From contig CAYOJD010000017.1 of assembly GCA_964404205.1 (NCBI GenBank), positions 1 through 33,857 on the forward strand: DNA of 33,857 nucleotides, read 5' to 3'. The notes under the pieces were generated by a model. The model did no database searches and was not told the origin of the DNA. It saw nothing but the letters and a program-made list of their open reading frames with translations. Source of the stretch: CAZWBR01 sp964404205. GTDB taxonomy: Bacteria; Bacteroidota; Bacteroidia; Bacteroidales; Prolixibacteraceae. Below are positions 23,913-33,600 of this stretch, piece by piece (positions within the stretch are counted from its first letter, which is position 1; the number at the start of each line of letters is the position of its first letter). A program made the position numbers and the translations under genes.

Positions 23913-25319
23913 ATGAACCGCAACTCAAATATCCTTATGGCATTGCTCGTTATGGCAACCGTTGTAGCTTCATGCGGCGGAACCAAGGGAGACTCCAAAC
24001 AGCCTCTAACCCGTTTCACAGGGGCAGCCGGCGAAGTGAAGTTGATTACACTCGATCCCGGCCATTTTCATGCTGCGCTGATCCAAAAAAATATGTATTC
24101 GGAGGTGAGTCCGGAAGTTTACGTTTATGCTCCCGAAGGCAGCGATCTCGACCAACATCTGGCCCGAATAGATGGCTACAATAAAAGGGCTGATAGTCCT
24201 ACGGCTTGGAATGAAGTGGTTTACAAAGGAAGTGGCTATTTGGAGAAGATGCTTGACGAGAGGCATGGCAATGTGGTTGTGCTGGCCGGTAACAATCGCA
24301 TCAAGACAGATTATATCCAAAAATCGATTGAAGCAGGATTCAATGTCCTTTCCGACAAACCAATGGTTATTTCAGCCGATCAATTTCCGAAACTGGAAGA
24401 GTCGTTCAAACGGGCAGCCGAAAAAGGAGTTTTGCTTTACGATATCATGACCGAGCGCTACGAGATTACCACCCTGTTGCAAAAAGAATTTTCGCAGAAT
24501 AGTGCGTTGTTCGGAAATTTACTGCCCGGAACTGCCGAACTTCCCGCGGTAGAAAAAATCAGTGTACATCATTTTTACAAGAATGTGTCGGGAAACCCGC
24601 TGGTCCGTCCGGCATGGTTCTTTGATGTCAACCAGCAAGGCGAAGGTATTGTCGATGTCACTACCCATTTGGTCGATTTGGTGCAGTGGGGCTGCTTTCC
24701 CGGGCAGGTGCTCGAGAAATCAGATATTTCGATGTTATCGGCCAAACGATGGCCAACCGTTTTTACACCTGAAGAATTCAGAAGTGTCACGTTGCAAGAG
24801 TACTATCCCGGATATTTGCAGCATGATGTCAAAGATGGCAACCTGAATGTATTTGCCAATGGTGAAATGATTTACAAAATCAAGGGCCATGTGGCTAAAG
24901 TGGTGGTCGAATGGCGTTACAAAGCCCCCGATGGCACGGGCGATACCCACTACTCCATCATGCGTGGAACGAACTGTAGTCTTGAGATTCGTCAGGGCGA
25001 AGCAGAAAAATATTCGCCGACACTTTACCTCACTGCGGCACAGGGGGCAGATATAACCCTAATTGAATCGGAACTGGACAAAGCGGTAAAAAATAGCCCG
25101 AACAGCGGCCTTGGTTTCGAAAAATCGGGTGAAGGATGTTGGAAAATTATTGTACCCGACAGTTACAAGGTGGGCCACGAAGCACACTTTGCACAGGTTA
25201 CAGCCCGCTACCTCGAATACCTCAGGGCAGGGAAACTCCCAGAGTGGGAGGTGCCAAATATGATTGTAAAATATTATACCACCACCGAGGCGCTGAAACT
25301 GGCAAAAGCCGCTCAATAA
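23913..25319 (+). CDS. Lipoprotein Gfo/Idh/MocA-like oxidoreductase with variant C-terminal domain
   Basis: A 468-residue envelope lipoprotein (signal to ATVVASC, acceptor Cys21). The fold matches the putative oxidoreductase group of Gfo/Idh/MocA proteins with a distinct C-terminal domain: VVVLAGNNRIKTDYIQKSIEAGFNVLSDKP (catalytic-type Lys149 in DKP), AWFFDVNQQGEGIVDVTTHLVDLVQWG (about 230-256). The nucleotide-binding loop is unusual: where GxGxxA is expected it has LITLDPGHFHAALIQK (about 44-59). Cofactor binding may therefore differ. It is the last gene of the operon and is followed by a terminator. With two such proteins side by side, one may oxidise and the other reduce or re-form the product, though this is speculative. 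Confidence 0.87.
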   Translation: MNRNSNILMALLVMATVVASCGGTKGDSKQPLTRFTGAAGEVKLITLDPGHFHAALIQKNMYSEVSPEVYVYAPEGSDLDQHLARIDGYNKRADSPTAWNEVVYKGSGYLEKMLDERHGNVVVLAGNNRIKTDYIQKSIEAGFNVLSDKPMVISADQFPKLEESFKRAAEKGVLLYDIMTERYEITTLLQKEFSQNSALFGNLLPGTAELPAVEKISVHHFYKNVSGNPLVRPAWFFDVNQQGEGIVDVTTHLVDLVQWGCFPGQVLEKSDISMLSAKRWPTVFTPEEFRSVTLQEYYPGYLQHDVKDGNLNVFANGEMIYKIKGHVAKVVVEWRYKAPDGTGDTHYSIMRGTNCSLEIRQGEAEKYSPTLYLTAAQGADITLIESELDKAVKNSPNSGLGFEKSGEGCWKIIVPDSYKVGHEAHFAQVTARYLEYLRAGKLPEWEVPNMIVKYYTTTEALKLAKAAQ

Positions 25320-25331
25320 ACTTCTTTATCA

Positions 25332-25376
25332 CAATCCCCGGACAGAAACTTTTCTAACCGGGGATTGCTGTTTTTT
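25332..25376 (+). terminator. Rho-independent terminator of the oxidoreductase operon
   Basis: CAATCCCCGG (25332-25341) pairs perfectly with CCGGGGATTG (25358-25367), and six T follow at 25371-25376. It lies between convergent genes. On the minus strand the stem is not followed by a T-run, so it mainly serves the plus-strand operon. Confidence 0.88.
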
Positions 25377-26862
25377 AATTTGACATATACTTGGCATCTT
25401 TTGCCTGGTTTTTCATGATATTGGCAATGTCGCCGGGGGTGAGTTCGATTTCCGAAGTAACCAATTCCGGAATATTGTACGATTTGAGGAAAGTATTGTA
25501 GTAGGCCGGATCTTTCTGCGGAAGCAAAAACGGTTTGTGTGCTTTACCATCGCTGTCGAAATAGCAAAAATAGGGGCGGGTAAAAAGCCCGTCGGTACGC
25601 CGGCTGCTGAAAACAATCCACCGTCCGGAAGATGACCAGGTGTGGTAGCTTTCGGTTTCGTTGCTGTTAATATCGGGTTTGCCGATTATGTTATTCTCGA
25701 TATCAAGAAGATATAGATCGCTTTCGCGGTGCCAAATGGAGAAATTCCCGTAATCGGAAAGGGCGAACAGGACATACTTTCCATCAGGCGATATTCGCGG
25801 AAACGAAACGCTCTTCCCGTTTTTTTGCGACGAGACAATCGTATCGGGGACCCCGAATGTGCGTGTTTCTTCGTTGTAATTTACCCTTAACAAATCGTAT
25901 TTAACCTGATCGTAACGGAAAGGCTGAGGTTTTAGTGCACTACAGTAATAGAGCCACTTCCCGTCGGGCGACCAGCTGGGAAAGGTTTCGAGCCGATTTT
26001 TTGTTGAGAAGGCCTTGTTGCTGAAAACCTCGTTGCGAACGGCATCGTAAAGTATAATGTCAGAAATGGTATCGAGCACTTCTACCTTCTTTTCAGCCAT
26101 TGCATGAAATGTTTGTGCAATGTGGTTGACCGAAAAGGCGATATCGCGGCCATTGGGATGCCATGAAGGGTAAACCCCGGGCGAAATGGTCTGGTCAGTT
26201 TTTGTATTCACCTTTTCAAGTTTTCCTTCACGGTAGATGTAGGTTCCGGCCCACCGGCCACGCATATGGAACATCATGGTTCGACTGCTGTTTTTGTTGA
26301 AAGCATGGCAATTCATACAATTTCCGTCACTCATGGTGTTGGCCATAACCGCTTTTTCATCAAAATTCTCCAGACAACGCTGATAGATTCCCATTTGATC
26401 CCATGTTTCGAAAAGAGGTTCAACCAGCCGGTAAGCCATGTAGCTGTCTATTGGCTCATTGGCAATTTGGTTTTCAATGGTTTTGAACCGAGTCCATCGT
26501 CCGTTATGCAGCGCAAAAACAGCAATACAGAGTTTCATTCCCTTATTGTTTGAAATGATGTTTTTCCATCTGTTTTCATCAATCTGGATTTTGCCGCCGG
26601 CACAATGAACCGTTAACGTATCGTTGTTAGCCGACCAGATTTTGGCCACGAAATCTTCCCCTTGTTCATCGATTTGAAAGTTGAGCGGGGCAATATTGGG
26701 TGGAAGGGATATCGCGGTATAATCCGGCGAAATGGCTGGCAAGCGGTCGGTAAGGGTATAGTTCATTACTGAAGGTTGGCAGGCTGAAAACCCGGCGACC
26801 ATCAACGACAGCCAGCAGACCATCAATGCAATCGGCTTATTATGGCGGATCGATGTTTGCAT
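25375..26862 (-). CDS. TolB/PD40-like beta-propeller lipoprotein with a CxxCH haem motif
   Basis: A 495-residue protein with a lipoprotein-like signal (SLMVAGFSAC, acceptor Cys28). The middle contains NCMNCHAFN, giving CMNCH at 182-186, a c-type haem attachment motif. It is followed by WD40-like PD40 repeats typical of TolB propellers: PGVYPSWHPNGRDIAFSV, LETFPSWSPDGKWLYYCS, SFPRISPDGKYVLFAL and YHTWSSSGRWIVFSS. Its start is one base from the stop of the DUF6057 membrane protein, so the two are translationally coupled. Such pairs occur in Bacteroidota polysaccharide loci without assigned function. An electron-transfer or redox-sensing role fits the haem motif, but a disulphide or structural role cannot be excluded. 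Confidence 0.8.
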   Translation of the reverse strand: MQTSIRHNKPIALMVCWLSLMVAGFSACQPSVMNYTLTDRLPAISPDYTAISLPPNIAPLNFQIDEQGEDFVAKIWSANNDTLTVHCAGGKIQIDENRWKNIISNNKGMKLCIAVFALHNGRWTRFKTIENQIANEPIDSYMAYRLVEPLFETWDQMGIYQRCLENFDEKAVMANTMSDGNCMNCHAFNKNSSRTMMFHMRGRWAGTYIYREGKLEKVNTKTDQTISPGVYPSWHPNGRDIAFSVNHIAQTFHAMAEKKVEVLDTISDIILYDAVRNEVFSNKAFSTKNRLETFPSWSPDGKWLYYCSALKPQPFRYDQVKYDLLRVNYNEETRTFGVPDTIVSSQKNGKSVSFPRISPDGKYVLFALSDYGNFSIWHRESDLYLLDIENNIIGKPDINSNETESYHTWSSSGRWIVFSSRRTDGLFTRPYFCYFDSDGKAHKPFLLPQKDPAYYNTFLKSYNIPELVTSEIELTPGDIANIMKNQAKDAKYMSN

Positions 26863-26863
26863 A

Positions 26864-28633
26864 TCAGTTTTTTGAGCTATTAGAGAAGTTCAGATAGTAC
26901 CAGAAAGTGTTTCCAAACGGGTTGGCAAGCATTTGTTTGGCCTTTTCGGGATTTCGTCCATTCTGTTTCAGAAGGTCGTAGTAGCGGGAGAAGTTATCGA
27001 GCGTCGATTGCCGAATGGCATATCCTTCGGGGGTCATCTCCTTTTTGGTGGTAAGCATCCAGGCTATCAGTGCCTCTTCGTAGTGACGTGGGATCTCACG
27101 GTAGCCAAAGTCCTTCAGCCTGCCTATATATTCGGTAAAGTGTTCGAGATCTTTATTCAGCAGAAATGAAGCCATCAGGTACTCGAATGCCATGCGGTTG
27201 TTGGGTTGGCTTTGAAGCAGTGGTATCAAACCGATATCTTTTGTGTTTTCAATCGCGATAAAATCATGATGAATTTTCATCTTTCTCTTTTGACCGATTT
27301 CAACGTCGTTGCTGGCCAGTTCCGGTGAATGGGTCAATTTCCGTTTTTCTTTGGCCCAATCGTCGTAAAAAAGGGTTTGATCTAGAATATTGAGATATTT
27401 GTCGGCCACCTGGTAATCGCCATTGATAATGGAAGTGACGGCCAGTCGTTTCAGCAGACGTGGCGATGGCCCTTTGGCCATCATTGCTTCGAAGGCCCAG
27501 CGATAGGCTTCGTTGATATAATTCAGGTGGTAATAGATTTCGGCACCAAAAAGAGGGGCAACCCCGTCGCGCTCCCAGTTTAGCCATAACCCCTGTGTAC
27601 CCTGCTGGCGAAAATCGAACATTCGGTTGCCCAACTGACCGGTTTGATAAAGAGCCATATTGGTATAATAGAGCACTAACCGATTGTTCCCCGGATATTT
27701 TTCTGATAACGTCAGCACTTTGCTCCAGTTGCCCTCTTGTGCTGCATGATCAATGGCAAGAATCTGCTCGGTTTTCGGGTCGTAACTGAAACGGACGATT
27801 CCGGCAACTACAGAGATAAGCGTGATAAACGCGATAGTATTTAAAATGATAATTCGTTTGGGATGGGTCGGGGAGAAGTAATTTGAAGAAAATGGGGATG
27901 CCCAAATGATAATCGAAAAGATCAGAGTACCTGCTATCACAGCGATAAGCAGTTCGGTCGTTACCGGAAATTGAAAAGGAGCAGCATAAACCGATTTTAG
28001 CGGATAGAGGTAATAGAATTTGGCCAGCAATAGTGGCGTAAGTGTCGAAACGGTGATGATAACCAGTGCGGGAAAGAATTTTCGTTGTATCAGATAGTGG
28101 CCTGTCATGATAATAGTGGCCAAAAATCCTGTGATTCCACAGGCAAATATCAGGAATGGCAAACCTGTTGCCGCCAACCATATTTGCCATCTTGATTCTT
28201 TTAATGCGAAAAAAAGCAGGACAGATAGAAGCGAAAGCATGAAACCAACCGATAGGGCAATATGGTTTTGGACCGGGTTTAGGATGGCGAGGTGCAATAG
28301 CGGCCATATCAACGCGGCAATTGGGGCGACAAACCCAAATTTTGAAAAAAGGGAATACGAGAGCGCAAAAAGCGTAACCCCGATAGCCGTAACGACCAAA
28401 GCGGCAACAAGTGGCGAAACGAAGAACTGTGTGACAAAAGCAGCCAGATAGTGCGATACCCCTGCAGGTTTCGAGAGCAGATTTGCCCAGTATTTGTCCT
28501 GAAAAAGAAAAAGTTGCGACTGCTCAAGATAAAGCAGGTGAAAACGGTTCAAGTTGAAAAAATAATAAAAGAAGAAACCGAAAAACAACAAAATAACGGC
28601 CAATGGAAAGAGTTGTGCAGTTTTATTTTTCAT
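26864..28633 (-). CDS. DUF6057-family membrane protein with C-terminal helical domain
   Basis: A 589-residue protein. The first half has about ten transmembrane helices (FPLAVILLFFGFFFYYFFNL at about 7-26, then LVAALVVTAIGVTLFALSY, and on to about residue 280). It opens with a short aromatic loop, HLLYLEQSQLFLFQDKYW, typical of the family. The soluble C-terminal half is helix-rich and TPR-like (ALYQTGQLGNRMFDF, GAEIYYHLNYINEAYRWAFEAMMAKG, LNILDQTLFYDDW). The family is Bacteroidota-specific with no known function. I start at ATG 28633 because the longer frame begins at a TTG inside the predicted promoter. It is the first gene of a two-gene operon with the haem-motif lipoprotein. Confidence 0.8.
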   Translation of the reverse strand: MKNKTAQLFPLAVILLFFGFFFYYFFNLNRFHLLYLEQSQLFLFQDKYWANLLSKPAGVSHYLAAFVTQFFVSPLVAALVVTAIGVTLFALSYSLFSKFGFVAPIAALIWPLLHLAILNPVQNHIALSVGFMLSLLSVLLFFALKESRWQIWLAATGLPFLIFACGITGFLATIIMTGHYLIQRKFFPALVIITVSTLTPLLLAKFYYLYPLKSVYAAPFQFPVTTELLIAVIAGTLIFSIIIWASPFSSNYFSPTHPKRIIILNTIAFITLISVVAGIVRFSYDPKTEQILAIDHAAQEGNWSKVLTLSEKYPGNNRLVLYYTNMALYQTGQLGNRMFDFRQQGTQGLWLNWERDGVAPLFGAEIYYHLNYINEAYRWAFEAMMAKGPSPRLLKRLAVTSIINGDYQVADKYLNILDQTLFYDDWAKEKRKLTHSPELASNDVEIGQKRKMKIHHDFIAIENTKDIGLIPLLQSQPNNRMAFEYLMASFLLNKDLEHFTEYIGRLKDFGYREIPRHYEEALIAWMLTTKKEMTPEGYAIRQSTLDNFSRYYDLLKQNGRNPEKAKQMLANPFGNTFWYYLNFSNSSKN

Positions 28634-28657
28634 GTTTATAGTGCTCTCAACAGTGTT

Positions 28658-28665
28658 CAAATATA
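28658..28665 (-). promoter_or_regulatory. Predicted -7 element of the DUF6057 operon
   Basis: Minus-strand TATATTTG is an exact TAnnTTTG match, 25 bases before the ATG at 28633. It overlaps the alternative upstream TTG start, which argues for the shorter protein. No clear -33 element is visible. Confidence 0.45.
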
Positions 28666-28732
28666 GCTGAATTATCGAAGAACGCTTTGCGAGTCAGTAA
28701 CTTTCCATTTTTAACCCAAAAAAGCGGATCAT

Positions 28733-28770
28733 AAAAAAGCTGCTCCCCATTTTACCGGGAAGCAGCTTTT
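28733..28770 (-). terminator. Rho-independent terminator after the second susD
   Basis: AAAAGCTGCT (28735-28744) pairs with AGCAGCTTTT (28761-28770), and a CCC/GGG inner stem extends the hairpin. On the minus strand a T-run follows the stem (28738-28733). It ends the second susC-susD transcript 18 bases after the susD stop. Confidence 0.85.
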
Positions 28771-28787
28771 AACTGTAATATAATCAA

Positions 28788-30644
28788 TTAGTAGCCAGGG
28801 TTCTGAATCAATTTGGTGTTTTTGTTCATTTCGTCACGCATAATCGGGAAGAAATAACATTTGTTGTTCCATGCTCTGGCATCGCCCGGAACATTCATCT
28901 TCGAGAAGATAGGGGCACCCCATGTTGATCCGTCGGGTTTGCGGTAAGCCGCAACCGATGTTTCGGTCGTAACATATCTTACATCGACCCCTGAGGTTTG
29001 ATGATAAGCTGCAGCACCAATCAACCAACGGCGAACATCCCAGAAACGGTGATCTTCGAAGGCAAATTCAACCCTGCGCTCTTGTCGGTAAGCCTGACGA
29101 AGTGCATCGCCGGTAACTGTCGAGGCAAGTTGTGGCTGTCCGGCACGTATACGAATCATATTGATGTAGGTACGGGCTTCGGCATCCTGGCCCAGTTCGA
29201 TACAGGCTTCAGCGTAGTTCATCAACACCTCGCCGTAGCGGATATGTTTAAACGGAACTGTCTGTTTGACATACTGAGGATCCAGTGTCGGGTCAACCCA
29301 TTTGCGCAGATAGTAACCAGATTTACCTCCGTTCCAGTCTTCAATCGGGCCTTCGCGGGTATCCAATCCTGCCCTAATCATTTTACCGGAGCTGTCGTAA
29401 ACACGGCCAACCTGAATCATGCTGAACGGGTCAATCTTCAATGCATCATCCGGACGTTTTCTCCACTGCACACCTTCGTAAAGGATAGATGCATATAGAC
29501 GTGCATCGCGGTTTTTGTACGGGTTGGCTTTGTGAACCGGATTGTTCCAATCGAATTTTGAACCATCCTTCATTTCGTAGTCGTCAACCAGGTCGCCAAG
29601 CGGCGTATTGTTCCCCCAGTTGTGGTAGCCATTCGGACCGCAGTAGAGGGCAGGATTATAACCCGACCAGCTTTCATCGGTTTTTGCACTGAAGTACTGA
29701 AGCAGAATATCTTCATTTGTGCTGTTCGATGTAAAATAGTCGACAAAATTCTGGGCCACACTGTCGGTAGCACCCGGAACGGCTTTGTAAAGATTGTATT
29801 TGTTGAGGTCGATAACCGCTTTGGCCGCATTTTTAGCTGCTGTCCAACGGGCTGTTGCATCACCAGCCGTGTAACCTAACAATTCCGGTTTAGCGAAACC
29901 ACTGGTTACAACACTGTTTTTGGCTGAGTTGTGCAAATCGCTGGCAGCATAAAGCAATACTCTCGATTTGAGTGCCAAAGCAGCACCTTTGGTAATATGT
30001 CCATCTGTGGCATATGTATCTGAGAGGTGCATGGCAGCCGAGTCGCACTGGCTGACGATAAAGTCGATACATTTTTCGTAGCTGTCGCGTTCGACTTCGA
30101 ACTCATCGTTCAATGAATAAACTTTGGTGATAATTGGAACACCACCATACATGTTGGTCAAATAGAAATAGGTCCATGCGCGAAGAAAGTAGGCCTGACC
30201 TTTCAAATCGTCGATTACCGCCTGATCCCCTTCTACTCCGCCAATTTTGGCAAAGAAAATATTGGCGCGGCGAACGTTGGCATACATTCTGTTCCACAAA
30301 AAGTGACGGGTGTGAGAAGTCGGGTCGATATCGCCCCAGTCAACATCCCAACCCAATAAATCATCAACAGTCATCAAACTTTTGTTGAAGTTGGTTACAT
30401 CCCAGTCGGGGGTAAAGAACGATTCATCTGAGAAATCGGACAGGCGTTCAATGGCAAAAGGAAATCCCAATGCGTTGCGGTACATCATGTTGACGAATGG
30501 TTGAACCAAATTGGGATCGGTCCATACATCCACTTCCGAATATTCGCCTAATGGCTTTTTATCCAGAAAATCATCGGTCTTTGTGCAGGAATAGGGCACA
30601 GCAAGGACAGATGCAAAGAGCAAAATGTATAATAATTTTTTCAT
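28788..30644 (-). CDS. SusD-family glycan-binding lipoprotein, second pair
   Basis: A 618-residue RagB/SusD lipoprotein. The signal MKKLLYILLFASVLAVPYSC gives acceptor Cys20, then DDFLDKKPLGEYSEVDVW typical of the mature N-terminus. TPR-like helices follow (YANVRRANIFFAKIG, LKGQAYFLRAWTYFYLTNMYGGVPII). The C-terminal part has FKHIRYGEVLMNYAEACIELG, YRQERRVEFAFEDHRFWDVRRW, and the family ending KLIQNPGY. I use ATG 30644, where the signal begins, rather than a TTG two codons earlier. It starts 12 bases after susC stops and is closed by a terminator. It differs clearly from the SusD at 18124, so the two pairs probably bind different ligands. Confidence 0.96.
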   Translation of the reverse strand: MKKLLYILLFASVLAVPYSCTKTDDFLDKKPLGEYSEVDVWTDPNLVQPFVNMMYRNALGFPFAIERLSDFSDESFFTPDWDVTNFNKSLMTVDDLLGWDVDWGDIDPTSHTRHFLWNRMYANVRRANIFFAKIGGVEGDQAVIDDLKGQAYFLRAWTYFYLTNMYGGVPIITKVYSLNDEFEVERDSYEKCIDFIVSQCDSAAMHLSDTYATDGHITKGAALALKSRVLLYAASDLHNSAKNSVVTSGFAKPELLGYTAGDATARWTAAKNAAKAVIDLNKYNLYKAVPGATDSVAQNFVDYFTSNSTNEDILLQYFSAKTDESWSGYNPALYCGPNGYHNWGNNTPLGDLVDDYEMKDGSKFDWNNPVHKANPYKNRDARLYASILYEGVQWRKRPDDALKIDPFSMIQVGRVYDSSGKMIRAGLDTREGPIEDWNGGKSGYYLRKWVDPTLDPQYVKQTVPFKHIRYGEVLMNYAEACIELGQDAEARTYINMIRIRAGQPQLASTVTGDALRQAYRQERRVEFAFEDHRFWDVRRWLIGAAAYHQTSGVDVRYVTTETSVAAYRKPDGSTWGAPIFSKMNVPGDARAWNNKCYFFPIMRDEMNKNTKLIQNPGY

Positions 30645-30656
30645 AATCAAATCAAT

Positions 30657-33600
30657 TTAAAAGGTTACAGTGATACCACCGGTAATAATCCTTTGCGGGG
30701 CATACGAAGTTCCGGCCTCAGTTTCGGGGTCGATTAGTTTCGCTTTGTCGAGGGTTATCAGGTTTTGACCGTTTACATAGAAACGCAAACCGGCGACACC
30801 CAACTTCTGGTTCAGTGATAACGGAAGGCTATATCCGATTTCGATATTCTTCAAACGGACATAATCAGTACTCCTGAGCCAGAAGGTGTTACCCTGGCTT
30901 GCCCAGTATTCTTCGTCACGGTTGTAGGTGCGCGGGTAGTCAGCATTCGTATTTTCAGGAGTCCACCGATTATCGGCAAAGTCTTTATAGTAGTTGCCAA
31001 TTTCACCTGACTCGGCACGTACATACTGAACTGCACCGGCAGCGCCTTGTACCAACATGGTCATATCGAATTGTTTGTACTGGAGATTGGCTGTAAAGCC
31101 GCCGATAAATCTCGGGAAGTTGTTTTTCTCGTTCATTACGCGGTCCAAACCATCGATTACGCCATCAGGTTTACCATCAGGTCCACCAACATCTTCGAAG
31201 ATAACGTCGCCAGGTTGTGCCCCGGCCCAATGAGGATAAGCATCAATTTCGGCCTGGTTGTTGAAAATCCCAATGGCCTGATAGTAGAGCGAAGAACCCA
31301 TTGGACGGCCTGTAGAGCGCTGATAGTCGGGTACGCCCGGGGTTTCATCCCAGAACACGATTTCGTTTTTCGAATAGCTGCCATTTACCGACAGGTCGTA
31401 AACAAATTCACCGGCTTTGCCGTGGTATGTTACTGAACCTTCAGCACCACGGTTTTTCACCTTACCTAAGTTGACAGGAGGCAATGTGAGCCCTGTTGAG
31501 TTAGGGACAGATGCATTTTGGGCAATCAAAATCTGAGAACGGACATTGTTGAATACATCAGCCGATATTGACAGTTTACCATTAAGCATCGTTGCATCAA
31601 AACCAATATTGGCCTGGTTGGCTACTTCCCAGGTTACATCGGGGTTTGGTGTTTTGGTTTCGTAGAGCAATTTTTCTTCTTCCGTACCAAAAACGAATGT
31701 TTTACCAGAGAGGTAACCATAAGTGGCTAAATATTGGTATTCATTAATACGGTCGTTACCGGTTTGACCCCACGAACCGCGCAGTTTGAAATCTTCAATG
31801 AATGCAATGTTGTCTTTCCAGAAGTTCTCGTCTGAGATACGCCATCCGGCCGAAATGCCCGGGAAGAAACCGAATTGCTTTTTGGTTGGGAACATGTACG
31901 AACCATCGTAACGCCAAACAAATTCGACCATATATTTTTTATTCAAGTCATAGTTTACACGGCCAAAGTAGCTCTGGTAAGCATTTTGACGGGCATAACC
32001 ATCGTTGCTCATGTATTGGTCGGAAGCTCCGGCAAATAACTGGTCAACAGCTGCCGAAATGTAATTCTTACGGAAAGCGCTGAATATGTCGGTCATACCG
32101 CTGCGGCGTTCAACACCGGCCATTACTTTCACATTGTGAACTTCGTCGAAAGTTCTGTCCCATGTGGCATAGATGTTACCATTCAGGGCCTGGGTATCTT
32201 CCATGTCTTCCGTTAGCTGTGGTGCATCCAGTCCGCGTTTGCCTTTGTTAAGGATATGATCATCATTTCCATCCCAGGTATAAAGGTACCATGGGGTTTC
32301 AAATTTCTTGTGGAATTTGAAGAATTTGTCGAACGACCCATTGGCGGTAACCGATAAACCTTTCACCCAAGGAATTTCGATAACTGTGCGAAGGTTGGTT
32401 TCGAGGATATAACGTTTGTCTTTGTCATAGCCGGTGGCATCGGTAGTTGTAACGGCCGGGTTGTCACCATACTCGATATCGGGGCCGGGAGTCCCGTCGG
32501 GCCAGTAGGCCGGCATATTGGGTTTGCCGCGCATCAACATACGGAAAATTGAACCAGCCGAACGGGTAGGATAGTTGCGTAACTCTTCACGACCTGAAAC
32601 ATCGAAAGCCACACTGATATATTTGTTGACTTTACCATCGATATTGGTACGGAAGTTATACTGTTTGTAGTTGGTTGCACTGTGTTTGTAATAACCGTCT
32701 TCGTAGCGGGCACCCAATGAAATAAAGTATTTCATATTGTCGGTACCACCCGAAATAGATGCGGTCTGTTGGTTCTGGGTCGACCATTTCTTGAAAACTT
32801 CGCCAAACCAGTCGGTGTTGGGGTGGCCCCAGGGATCCGTTCCGTCAGAATAGAGTTGGATATCCTCTTCCGAATATTTTGAATAACGTCCTCCTGACGG
32901 GTTCTTGTAATAGTTGATTTCGTTCAGCATCGAAGCATACTGGGCAGCATCGGCCATTTCGGGAATGCGCGTGGGTTGGTTAAAACCCTGATTAATGTTG
33001 ATGGTAACTTTGGGCTTGCCTAAGCTACCACGTTTGGTGGTGATTAAAATTACACCGTTTGCCGCTTGAGAACCATAAATGGCAGCCGAAGCATCTTTCA
33101 ATACCGTTACCGATTCGATGTCGTTCGGGCTGATACGTTCCATCCCACGATTGGCTACACCGTCAACAACAACGAGTGGTGTATTGTCGCCAAGGGTGTT
33201 CGATCCACGAATCCGCAGAATGGCCCCGTCGGCACCAGGTTCACCGCTGCGGGTTACTGCGGTAAGACCAGGCATACGGCCAACAAGGTTGTTCGACATG
33301 TTGGTACTCGGAGATTTTTCGAGTACAGCCCCTTTTGACGATACGACCGATCCGGTAGCCGTTACTTTGCGCTGTACACCATAACCTACGGCTACAACCT
33401 CTTCCAATCCAATGGTTTCATCTTTCAACGAAACACTAATTGAGTTTTGGTTGCCAATGGCAATCTCTTCGGCATGCATCCCGATAAAAGAGAAGACCAA
33501 TGTTTTGGCTGAGGCACCTGCCGGCAATGTATAATTACCGTCGGCATCGGTGATGGTACCGGTTGTTGTACCTTTTACCAATACGGAAACTCCCGGAAGG

